From positions 1 through 64,000 of the forward strand of contig CAYWFG010000004.1 in assembly GCA_964458185.1 (NCBI GenBank): DNA of 64,000 nt, given 5' to 3'. Shown here in pieces: positions 57,275 to 64,000 of the stretch (its first letter is position 1; each line of letters starts with the position of its first letter). This stretch comes from AB-137-C09 sp964458185. Its GTDB lineage: Bacteria > Pseudomonadota > Zetaproteobacteria > Mariprofundales > Mariprofundaceae. The notes beneath the pieces are model-generated. The model was not told the origin of the DNA and did no database searches. It saw only the letters and a program-made list of their open reading frames with translations. Position numbers and translations under genes: made by a program.

Positions 57275-58698
57275 TGGGACAAACATTATTTGAAAAAGTA
57301 TGGCAACAACACGTTGTACAAGAAAACGACGATGGTTCAGTGCTATTGTATATTGATCGTCATTTGATTCACGAAGTAACCAGCCCGCAAGCGTTTGAAG
57401 GCTTGCACTTGGCTAAACGACAGCCATGGCGCACGGCAACGGCACTGGCAACACCCGATCACAATGTTCCGACACTTGATCGCAGGCAAGGGATTGCTGA
57501 CCCTGTTTCTCGTCGTCAGGTCGAGGCCTTGGATCAACACTGTGAAGAATTTGGCATTCGTGAATTTGACATGAATGATATTCGCCAAGGCATTGTGCAT
57601 GTGATTGGCCCTGAACAAGGTTTAACATTGCCCGGTGTGACGTTGGTGTGTGGTGATTCGCATACCTCCACCCATGGTGCTTTTGGTGCCTTGGCGATGG
57701 GCATTGGAACATCTGATGTTGAGCATGTATTGGCGACCCAATGCCTGATTCAGAAAAAGCCAAAAACCATGCGTATTACTGTTGATGGCATGGTGACTGC
57801 ATTAACAGGTAAAGATATTGCCTTGTATATTATAGCCCATATAGGTACGGCAGGCGGCACAGGTTATGCCATTGAGTTTGCAGGTTCGGCAGTGCGTGCC
57901 TTAAGCATGGAAGGGCGCATGACGTTATGCAATATGGCGATAGAAGCAGGCGCACGCTGTGGCATGATTGCTGTCGATGATACCACGTTGGACTATGTGA
58001 AGGGTCGTCCAATGACCCCAACGGGTGAGCAGTGGGCGTTAGCGATTGTTGCATGGCAGCAATTGGTATCTGATGAGGATGCGCTATTTGATCGTGAGAT
58101 TAGCTTAGATGCGAATGTTATTGCACCCCAATTAACATGGGGGACGAGTCCTGAAATGGTGGTTGCGATTGATGGTCGTGTCCCCTTGTTGACTGAAGCC
58201 CGTGACTCGCTGCAAGCCGAAGGTTGGACACGCTCAATGGCGTATATGGGTGTGCAAGAAGGCACGCCGATGACAGATATTGCCGTTGATAAAGTATTTA
58301 TTGGCTCTTGCACCAATGGTCGAATCGAAGACTTTCGTGCCGCAGCGGCAGTGCTAAAAGGGCGGCATATCGCGCCTAACATTCGCCAAGCATTGGCAGT
58401 CCCCGGTTCTGGCTTGGTTGATACTATGGCAAAAGAAGAAGGCTTGGATGTGATTTTTAAAGCCGCAGGTTTTGAATGGCGAGAACCCGGATGTTCGATG
58501 TGCTTGGCAATGAATGCTGACCGCTTGAATGCAGGAGACCGTTGTGCCTCTACCTCCAACCGTAATTTTGAAGGTCGCCAAGGCGCAGGAGGACGCACCC
58601 ATTTGTTAAGCCCTGCGATGGCAGCAGCGGCTGGTGTAGCGGGGCATTTTGTCGATGTTCGCACCTTGACCGAAGGAGATAACCATGGAAAAGTTTAA
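57274..58698 (+). CDS. leuC: 3-isopropylmalate dehydratase large subunit
   Basis: 474 residues from the ATG giving MGQTLFEKVWQQHVV, aligning with E. coli LeuC; the TTG at 57262 is less likely. It isomerises 2- to 3-isopropylmalate in leucine synthesis. Active-site sequence DRHLIHEVTSPQAFEGL, and Fe-S cysteines in GDSHTSTHG, GSCTNGRIEDF and CSMCLAMN. It overlaps leuD by 14 bases. Confidence 0.96.
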   Translation: MGQTLFEKVWQQHVVQENDDGSVLLYIDRHLIHEVTSPQAFEGLHLAKRQPWRTATALATPDHNVPTLDRRQGIADPVSRRQVEALDQHCEEFGIREFDMNDIRQGIVHVIGPEQGLTLPGVTLVCGDSHTSTHGAFGALAMGIGTSDVEHVLATQCLIQKKPKTMRITVDGMVTALTGKDIALYIIAHIGTAGGTGYAIEFAGSAVRALSMEGRMTLCNMAIEAGARCGMIAVDDTTLDYVKGRPMTPTGEQWALAIVAWQQLVSDEDALFDREISLDANVIAPQLTWGTSPEMVVAIDGRVPLLTEARDSLQAEGWTRSMAYMGVQEGTPMTDIAVDKVFIGSCTNGRIEDFRAAAAVLKGRHIAPNIRQALAVPGSGLVDTMAKEEGLDVIFKAAGFEWREPGCSMCLAMNADRLNAGDRCASTSNRNFEGRQGAGGRTHLLSPAMAAAAGVAGHFVDVRTLTEGDNHGKV

Positions 58699-59338
58699 CA
58701 CCCATCAAGGGCTGGTTGCACCACTGGATCGTGCCAATGTCGATACCGATGCGATTATTCCTAAGCAATTTTTAAAAAGCATCAAGCGCACGGGCTATGG
58801 CCCTTATTTGTTTGATCAATGGCGCTATGAAGATGTGGGCGAGCCTGATATGGATTGCACCCATCGCCCGTTGAAACAAGATTTCATTCTCAATCAAAAG
58901 CGTTACCAAGATGCGAGTATTTTATTAACGCGAGATAATTTTGGCTGTGGCTCTTCTCGTGAGCATGCGCCGTGGGCGTTGTTAGATTATGGTTTTCGAG
59001 TGATTATCGCACCTAGTTTTGCAGATATTTTTTACAATAACTGTTTCAAAAATGGTATATTACCCATTTGTTTGGCGGCAGATGATATAAGCACGTTGTT
59101 TAAGGCAGAGGGTGCAGGTAAAGGCTTTAGCTTATCTGTTGATCTTCCTAAGCAATCCATTGTGTTAACCGATGGTCAATGCTTCAAATTTAACATGGAT
59201 GCCTTTCGTAAACATTGCTTGATTCATGGGCTTGATGATATTGGCTTAACCTTGCAACAAACAGGTGTGATTCGTGATTATGAGCAACGGCAGAAATTGC
59301 TTACGCCTTGGTTGTTTGCTGATCTTTTAGAGTCTTGA
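58685..59338 (+). CDS. leuD: 3-isopropylmalate dehydratase small subunit
   Basis: 217 residues, swivel-domain subunit of the LeuCD enzyme. FGCGSSREHAPWALLDYGF is diagnostic; RANVDTDAIIPKQFL is also typical. ATG with AAGGAGAT five bases upstream, inside the leuC end. leuB and leuA are not in the window. Confidence 0.96.
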   Translation: MEKFNTHQGLVAPLDRANVDTDAIIPKQFLKSIKRTGYGPYLFDQWRYEDVGEPDMDCTHRPLKQDFILNQKRYQDASILLTRDNFGCGSSREHAPWALLDYGFRVIIAPSFADIFYNNCFKNGILPICLAADDISTLFKAEGAGKGFSLSVDLPKQSIVLTDGQCFKFNMDAFRKHCLIHGLDDIGLTLQQTGVIRDYEQRQKLLTPWLFADLLES

Positions 59339-59341
59339 TGG

Positions 59342-59388
59342 TGTAGGGATCGAAATGAAACAGGGCAGACATAAAGTCTGCCCCTACA
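59342..59388. terminator. Compound hairpin between convergent leuD and adenosine kinase
   Basis: The inner 8-bp stem GGGCAGAC/GTCTGCCC (59363-59383) has a 5-base loop; the outer pair TGTAGGG/CCCTACA extends it. The sequence has the shape of a common intergenic palindrome, and here also separates two convergent genes, so it may act as a two-way terminator. Confidence 0.55.
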
Positions 59389-59395
59389 TGGATTG

Positions 59396-60424
59396 TTATC
59401 CCTTTGCTGTTAATTGCGACAATGATTTTTCTACAGTGCTGTCCAATAACTGAAGCACCTCATTGGCGACAAAACCTTGCGGTAAGCGTGCGCCTAGTTG
59501 GGCAACGATTTCTGCGGCAGCATGGCTGGCAATATGCCCTGATTGTTGCCAGCTTAATGGGCTGGTAATGCCAAACAATACGCCTGCGGCATACATATCG
59601 CCTGCACCTGTGGTATCGACCGCATCAACGGCAACGCCCTCGATGGGTATGACTTGACCCTTATGCATGATAATCGAGCCTTTTGCACCCAGCGTCATGG
59701 CAACATTTTCACAATGTTCATGCATAAATTTGGCGCAAGCGATGGCATCATCTTTGCCTACCAAGGCTTTGGCTTCTTCTTCGTTGCAAAACAACAAATC
59801 AACAGGACCTTCCATTAAACGGATAAATTCATCACGGCAAATACCAATCAAAAAGGGATCAGAAATAGTTAAGGCAACTTTTACGCCGTTTTTGGCTGCC
59901 AAATCAATGGCTTTTAATGCTGCCTCTTTGGTTTGTTCGCCTGCAAACAAATAGCCTTCAATATAAACATATTTGGCACGCGCAATCTCTGCCTCATTAA
60001 TATCATCGACTGATAAAGTGGTCGATGCACCAAGGCAGGTGAGCATGGTGCGTTGGGCATCAGGTGTAATCAATACCACGCATGTACCTGTTGCCCCCTC
60101 GCTAGCAGTGTCAACATTCATGCTTACCGTTAAATGCTTCATCTCTTCTAGGTATTGCACGCCAAAATTATCACGTCCTGTTTTGCATGCATAGGCAGTG
60201 CTTCCGCCCATATTGGCAATACCGACAATGGTATTGGCACCTGAACCACCAGAGCAATAATTCACCGCATGATCGTCCAGCGCATGAAGAATTTTTGCTT
60301 GCTGGGCTTCATCGACCAATGTCATCATACCTTTTTCAAGACCATGTATTTTCAAAAAATCATCGCTGCAACGGACTTGAATATCCATAATGGCATTGCC
60401 TACGCCATAAACGTCATAGCTCAT
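59396..60424 (-). CDS. Adenosine kinase (PfkB family)
   Basis: 342 residues. It phosphorylates adenosine to AMP. SGGSGANTIVGIANMGG (about 58-74) and DTTGAGDMYAAGVLFG (about 270-285, catalytic Asp) are PfkB signatures; the overall layout is of adenosine-kinase-like sugar kinases. AAGGAG before the ATG. It lies 50 bases after the cyclase gene, same strand; cAMP turnover and AMP/adenosine salvage would meet here, though that link is inference. Confidence 0.88.
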   Translation of the reverse strand: MSYDVYGVGNAIMDIQVRCSDDFLKIHGLEKGMMTLVDEAQQAKILHALDDHAVNYCSGGSGANTIVGIANMGGSTAYACKTGRDNFGVQYLEEMKHLTVSMNVDTASEGATGTCVVLITPDAQRTMLTCLGASTTLSVDDINEAEIARAKYVYIEGYLFAGEQTKEAALKAIDLAAKNGVKVALTISDPFLIGICRDEFIRLMEGPVDLLFCNEEEAKALVGKDDAIACAKFMHEHCENVAMTLGAKGSIIMHKGQVIPIEGVAVDAVDTTGAGDMYAAGVLFGITSPLSWQQSGHIASHAAAEIVAQLGARLPQGFVANEVLQLLDSTVEKSLSQLTAKG

Positions 60425-60474
60425 TGTGGCTCCTTGTGTTATAAATGTTGAAGAATGCTGTCGCTTGTTTATCT

Positions 60475-61512
60475 TTATGCAACAGATGGTGGCGAAACGT
60501 ATTGGGTTTGCCAGACAGGCATATCACCAATGCCTTTTAAATGATGCTGGGTTAACGAAAAAGATTGTTCATAATCATGACGCAAGGCTTGTTTGGTCGG
60601 GTCATCCAGCAAGATAAAGCCAGCAGGGGCTTTGGACTCTAGCCGTGCAGCCAAATTAACGTGGCGACCAAAGGCAGTAAACGCACGCCGTTCATGCGTG
60701 CCGACAATACCCACCACTGCTTCACCTGAAGCAATACCAATGCCAATATTTAATTGTTCCAAGTTGTTTTTTGCGCGTTCTTCATTTAATGCAATCGTGT
60801 TTTCCATCATCATCAATGCTGATTCAAAGGCTAAGGCTTCGCTCGCTTGCTGATGTGGCATGACACCAAATACCACCATCGCACCATCACCTGTAATTTT
60901 ATCGACAATGCCACCGTGGGCCAATACTGATTTTAGCATCACATCCAAATATTGATTGACGGTGGTCATCACCACTTGTGCATCGTGCGCTTCATTGAAT
61001 ACGGTGAAGCTACGAATATCAACAAACAAGGTGGTAATATGTTGCCGTATGCCTTCTTCTTGCAGTTGAAAATCACCGCTATGAACTTTTTCAACAATCG
61101 TTGAACCGACGTGCCGCTCTAGCATTTGTTTGTAGCGACTGTTCATCAAGTGTAAATCATTGCTGGTTTGCTGCATGTCTTGAAAGCGTTCCATAATGGT
61201 CGTGACATCGCTAAACAATAGCCAACACCCACCATCATGCCAGATGATATCAAGGTCAAAAAAAGCACCGTTGTCTAATGCTACCTGACTTAAACGAAAG
61301 TCTTCTTCCATGGGTAGCAAGCCAAACAAAACAGGGTGAAGGTTTTCGGCAGCCATGCCTAAAGACAGGGGAGCGTTGCAGTAGTACACCCAATCACCAT
61401 CAAAGGCTGCAATATGCAAGCCATCATCTTGCAGCGTTGCCCATGCAGGTCTTAAACCTTTTAAATGCATATTGTTTAGGTGTTGCAATAAATGCAGTGG
61501 TAGCGAGCCCAA
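60475..61512 (-). CDS. Class III adenylate/guanylate cyclase domain protein
   Basis: 345 residues. The N-terminal 120 residues resemble a PAS-like sensory domain (DGLHIAAFDGDWVYYCNAP, DIIWHDGGCWLLFSDVTTIM), followed by a coiled-coil linker (MNSRYKQMLERHVG) and a catalytic domain (about 155-335). Metal-binding Asp in TTLFVDIRSFTVF and in DKITGDGAMVVFG; the nucleotide-selecting residues were not resolved. TTG start, four bases after the small GTPase stop. Likely makes cAMP or cGMP. Confidence 0.88.
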   Translation of the reverse strand: MGSLPLHLLQHLNNMHLKGLRPAWATLQDDGLHIAAFDGDWVYYCNAPLSLGMAAENLHPVLFGLLPMEEDFRLSQVALDNGAFFDLDIIWHDGGCWLLFSDVTTIMERFQDMQQTSNDLHLMNSRYKQMLERHVGSTIVEKVHSGDFQLQEEGIRQHITTLFVDIRSFTVFNEAHDAQVVMTTVNQYLDVMLKSVLAHGGIVDKITGDGAMVVFGVMPHQQASEALAFESALMMMENTIALNEERAKNNLEQLNIGIGIASGEAVVGIVGTHERRAFTAFGRHVNLAARLESKAPAGFILLDDPTKQALRHDYEQSFSLTQHHLKGIGDMPVWQTQYVSPPSVA

Positions 61513-61516
61513 GGTC

Positions 61517-62017
61517 TTAGCCTTTAATCATCATTTGGGCGAGTTGTGCAAAAGCTGTTTCAACATTTTCCCCTGTTTTGGCACTGCTTAGATACATCGG
61601 GCGTGATTCTGCCGATAACGATTCAAGCTGAGTATCAGAGATTGCCCATTGATCAGTTAAGTCATGTTTATTGATCAACAACACCCATGGCACTTCACTT
61701 TTTAACGCGTCTTGCAGGCGTGCCAACAAGACGATGGTAGTGTCCAATGTTTCTGGTCTTGTGCCATCTGCCACCAAAATAGCCCCCGACGCACCTTTCA
61801 TGTAGGAGGTGGCTACTTTTCGTTTGGCTTCTTCACCATAAATATCCCACACCATCATATTCACGTCATTCCCACTGCTCGTTAATCGTTTGCGGTAGAT
61901 TTTTAGCCCCATGGTAGAAATATACTCATCGCTAAAACGACTGTAGACGAAGCGTTCAACCAAACTGGTCTTGCCGACACCAAAACCACCCAACATACAA
62001 ATCTTTTTTTGAATCAC
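61517..62017 (-). CDS. Rab-like small GTPase
   Basis: 166 residues, Ras/Rab-like G domain. G1 GGFGVGKTSLV (about 9-19), G2 Thr in YISTMGLKIY, G3 altered to WDIYGEE (Ras has DTAGQE), G4 NKHD and G5 SAKTGENV. The altered G3 lacks the catalytic Gln, as in slow-hydrolysing or GAP-dependent forms. GTG start with AAGGA that overlaps the upstream stop. Coupled to both the cyclase and the OmpA-like gene. Confidence 0.9.
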   Translation of the reverse strand: MIQKKICMLGGFGVGKTSLVERFVYSRFSDEYISTMGLKIYRKRLTSSGNDVNMMVWDIYGEEAKRKVATSYMKGASGAILVADGTRPETLDTTIVLLARLQDALKSEVPWVLLINKHDLTDQWAISDTQLESLSAESRPMYLSSAKTGENVETAFAQLAQMMIKG

Positions 62018-62020
62018 AAT

Positions 62021-64000
62021 TTATTCCTTAGGTTCATTCAACAGGTCAAATTCAACGCCCCACCCTGATCTGGCTACTTTGGTCAAGGTCACTTGTTGTA
62101 TCGCTCTGATGCCTTGCTCTAACAATAGCCTCCCTGTCAACACTGCCCGTTGCGAGGCGATTTTTTCGGCAATCTGACCGTATTGCGAAGATATACCCGT
62201 AACTTTGAGTCGTGAGTGTTTGAATAAACCTTGCGCTTTGATCAACAATGCTGCGACCTGTTGAATTTTTTGCTGTTCGACCGTTGATAAAAAGGTGGCA
62301 GTCCCCGCTTGAAATGATACATGAATGCTACGAATAGATGCACGCAAGGCTTGCCACTCTTTGATGGTATCAACCACTTGCCGATCGTCATATACCATCA
62401 CCCCACGAATCTTGGGTGCTTTTTTTTGCGCCTTTGCAATCCAGTCCCCTGTTGCCTGACCACCTGCATACAATCGTCCTTCTCGGTAATCTAAAGTAAT
62501 GCTCTTCGGTGGTCTTAATGCTTTTTTTGCAGCACGCAACACCCGCGCCCGATCAAAGGGATCAATCACGCCATTATCACGGTAGCCTGTAAGGTAACGC
62601 ATCTGTTTGGCTTGCTTGCGTGCTTGGGCGATCCACACCGTACTTGCTTCACCACGGGCATGCAGTACGCGATCATCTGTTACTGATAAAGCAATGCTTT
62701 TCGGTGGTTTTAGGCGTGCCTTGGCTTGTTGTTGTAAATAAGCAGGAGAATCTAGCAGCAATAAATCAGTATGGCGGTACGATGCAAGGTAGGGAATACC
62801 AACGGCATGCTCACGGGCAGCATTCGCCCATGTGGTTAATGTTTTGCCGCGTGCATGCAGCACTCGCTTTTTATCAACCGTTAGTGTTACATGGCTGGGT
62901 GGTTGCAGTCGCGTAATGGCTTGTTGTAATAAATACACAGGATCATCAACAACGATCACGCTTGATTCATCATGCTGTTGTAATTCAGCAATGCTTTTTA
63001 GTATACGCCTTGCTTGAGCAAGCCAAGCCATCGTCGCTTCTCCTTGCATGGTTAGATTTTGATCATGAAGGTTTAATGCAATGCTATCAGGCGGTGCAAG
63101 CTGGCGTATTATTTTATCAATCAGTGGCTCACGATCCATGTCACGCAATTGAATATCAGTGGTAATAATACCAAGAATCAAAGGTGCGCGCAATGTTAAC
63201 GCATCAATCCACGGGGCATGGGCTGCCCCTCGTGCTGTTAATGTTCCTGCCTTAAATGACAAGGTGGTTTCAGGCGAGGGCTTGAGTAGTTGAATAATTC
63301 GTCTAAGCACCAACGCATCTTCAAACGAATAATAGGGTCGCCAATGCATTTCAATATTTTTTAGCGATAGCGTTGGGGGAATCAGCGTTACAGGCTCTTT
63401 TGCCTGTGGGTCAAGCATACCATAGACAACAAAACTCCCCCCCTTTTTTTCTTCATGCAACACGACGATGCCCGCAGTATTGCGGAGGGTTTGAATAAAA
63501 CCCTGCCATTGTTGTTGTTTATACCAGCCCCATCCGAACCAAGCAATCGGTGCCAACAATAAAGAAATGCTAATAATCACAGCAAGAGTAGGGAACTTTT
63601 TTCGTTTTTCTTGATCTCGGTAATCTGAAATCATGAGTGGGCGCAGCATACCTTTGATGCCGACAAATAACGAAGTATCACCCTCAAAACTCGCAAATCC
63701 ATGCCCATATTCACGCTGCAATGCCTCAAGATGTTCATCCATCAGGGTGTATAAATCGTTCGGGATGCTACCACGACAGACCAATGCCAAGGTGATATGG
63801 GGGCTTTGCCCAATCAATAGTTCTATCTTACCCATGCGTAGATTATCAATAGATTCATCACTATCTGATGCGAAGGAGTCACGCACAAAGTCGCTTACGG
63901 CAGTCAACATGGCAGAGATTAAATCTGCATCTTCTTCCATGCTTAGATCGCTTGCCATGTGCTGGATTAACAAGCCACTTTCTCGATGAATAACAAACAC
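62021..64000 (-). CDS. Membrane-anchored repeat protein with OmpA-like C-terminus (5' end cut by window)
   Basis: At least 659 residues; the N-terminus lies beyond 64000. A cytoplasmic domain (about 1-125 of the visible part; MLTAVSDFVRDSF, KIELLIGQSPHITLALVCRG) resembles the N-terminal regulatory domain of GTPase-linked OmpA-family proteins and may be a roadblock/longin-type platform. One membrane helix follows (TLAVIISISLLLAPIAWFG). Five repeats of about 65 residues come next, each with a core like LxPPxSIxLxVxxxRVLHARGxA and WIAxA, and then a degenerate OmpA-like domain. It ends three bases before the GTPase start, so both are coupled. Confidence 0.72.
   Translation of the reverse strand: MFVIHRESGLLIQHMASDLSMEEDADLISAMLTAVSDFVRDSFASDSDESIDNLRMGKIELLIGQSPHITLALVCRGSIPNDLYTLMDEHLEALQREYGHGFASFEGDTSLFVGIKGMLRPLMISDYRDQEKRKKFPTLAVIISISLLLAPIAWFGWGWYKQQQWQGFIQTLRNTAGIVVLHEEKKGGSFVVYGMLDPQAKEPVTLIPPTLSLKNIEMHWRPYYSFEDALVLRRIIQLLKPSPETTLSFKAGTLTARGAAHAPWIDALTLRAPLILGIITTDIQLRDMDREPLIDKIIRQLAPPDSIALNLHDQNLTMQGEATMAWLAQARRILKSIAELQQHDESSVIVVDDPVYLLQQAITRLQPPSHVTLTVDKKRVLHARGKTLTTWANAAREHAVGIPYLASYRHTDLLLLDSPAYLQQQAKARLKPPKSIALSVTDDRVLHARGEASTVWIAQARKQAKQMRYLTGYRDNGVIDPFDRARVLRAAKKALRPPKSITLDYREGRLYAGGQATGDWIAKAQKKAPKIRGVMVYDDRQVVDTIKEWQALRASIRSIHVSFQAGTATFLSTVEQQKIQQVAALLIKAQGLFKHSRLKVTGISSQYGQIAEKIASQRAVLTGRLLLEQGIRAIQQVTLTKVARSGWGVEFDLLNEPKE

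Overview
This window is chromosomal DNA from a Gram-negative bacterium, most likely a proteobacterium of gamma or zeta affinity; the genus cannot be fixed from the sequence alone. The evidence is LPS-heptose genes (gmhA, gmhB), exported proteins with Sec signals, a C-terminal-Phe outer-membrane barrel, ybgC, prfC, rng, rnr and a moderate GC content. Genes are dense, often overlap by 1-14 bases, and mostly carry clear AGGAG-type ribosome binding sites. Three tRNA genes are present: Ser-GGA, Leu-UAA and Leu-CAG. Layout, 1-16 kb: a large secreted beta-helix protein preceded by palindromic repeats, a PD-(D/E)XK/AAA-type ATPase protein, thrC-hom, rnhA with a DUF1456 gene, an orphan type I methyltransferase (one-TRD HsdS plus HsdM, no HsdR), aconitase, and a small exported His/Cys/Asp repeat protein beside nested palindromic repeats. 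Layout, 16-32.7 kb: a gmhA / deoxyhypusine-synthase-like / cation-exchanger operon, dnaE, ppk2 with a 71-residue partner, an ABC exporter pair, rnhB, tRNA-Ser, a PAS sensor gene cut short by a transposase relic, queD-rsmB, and accD-folC-5'-nucleotidase. Layout, 32.7-49 kb: tRNA-Leu(UAA), a putative di-iron oxygen-sensor protein translationally coupled to a hybrid histidine kinase, rnr, tRNA-Leu(CAG) with an integrase relic and an AT-rich flippase gene, a peptide-type permease pair with gmhB, dapD, rng, an NDUFA9-like SDR, plsY, a LysM protein and dprA. Layout, 49-64 kb: ybgC, ppk1, manC, an operon of a haem-oxygenase-like di-iron protein with an SDR, an outer-membrane barrel and a TPR protein, prfC, leuCD, adenosine kinase, and an operon that joins a Rab-like small GTPase, a class III nucleotide cyclase and a membrane-anchored repeat/OmpA-like protein (cut by the window end). 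The backbone genes are housekeeping: amino-acid synthesis (thr/hom, leu, dapD), lipid synthesis (accD, plsY), RNA turnover (rnhA, rnhB, rnr, rng) and polyphosphate metabolism (ppk1 and ppk2). The most interesting stretches are the GTPase-cyclase-OmpA-like operon at 60.4-64 kb, the di-iron enzyme operon at 52.8-55.5 kb, the coupled oxygen-sensor/kinase pair at 32.9-35.7 kb, the HNPCD-repeat protein at 15.7 kb, the RBS-masking hairpin in front of leuC, and the repeat families scattered between genes.
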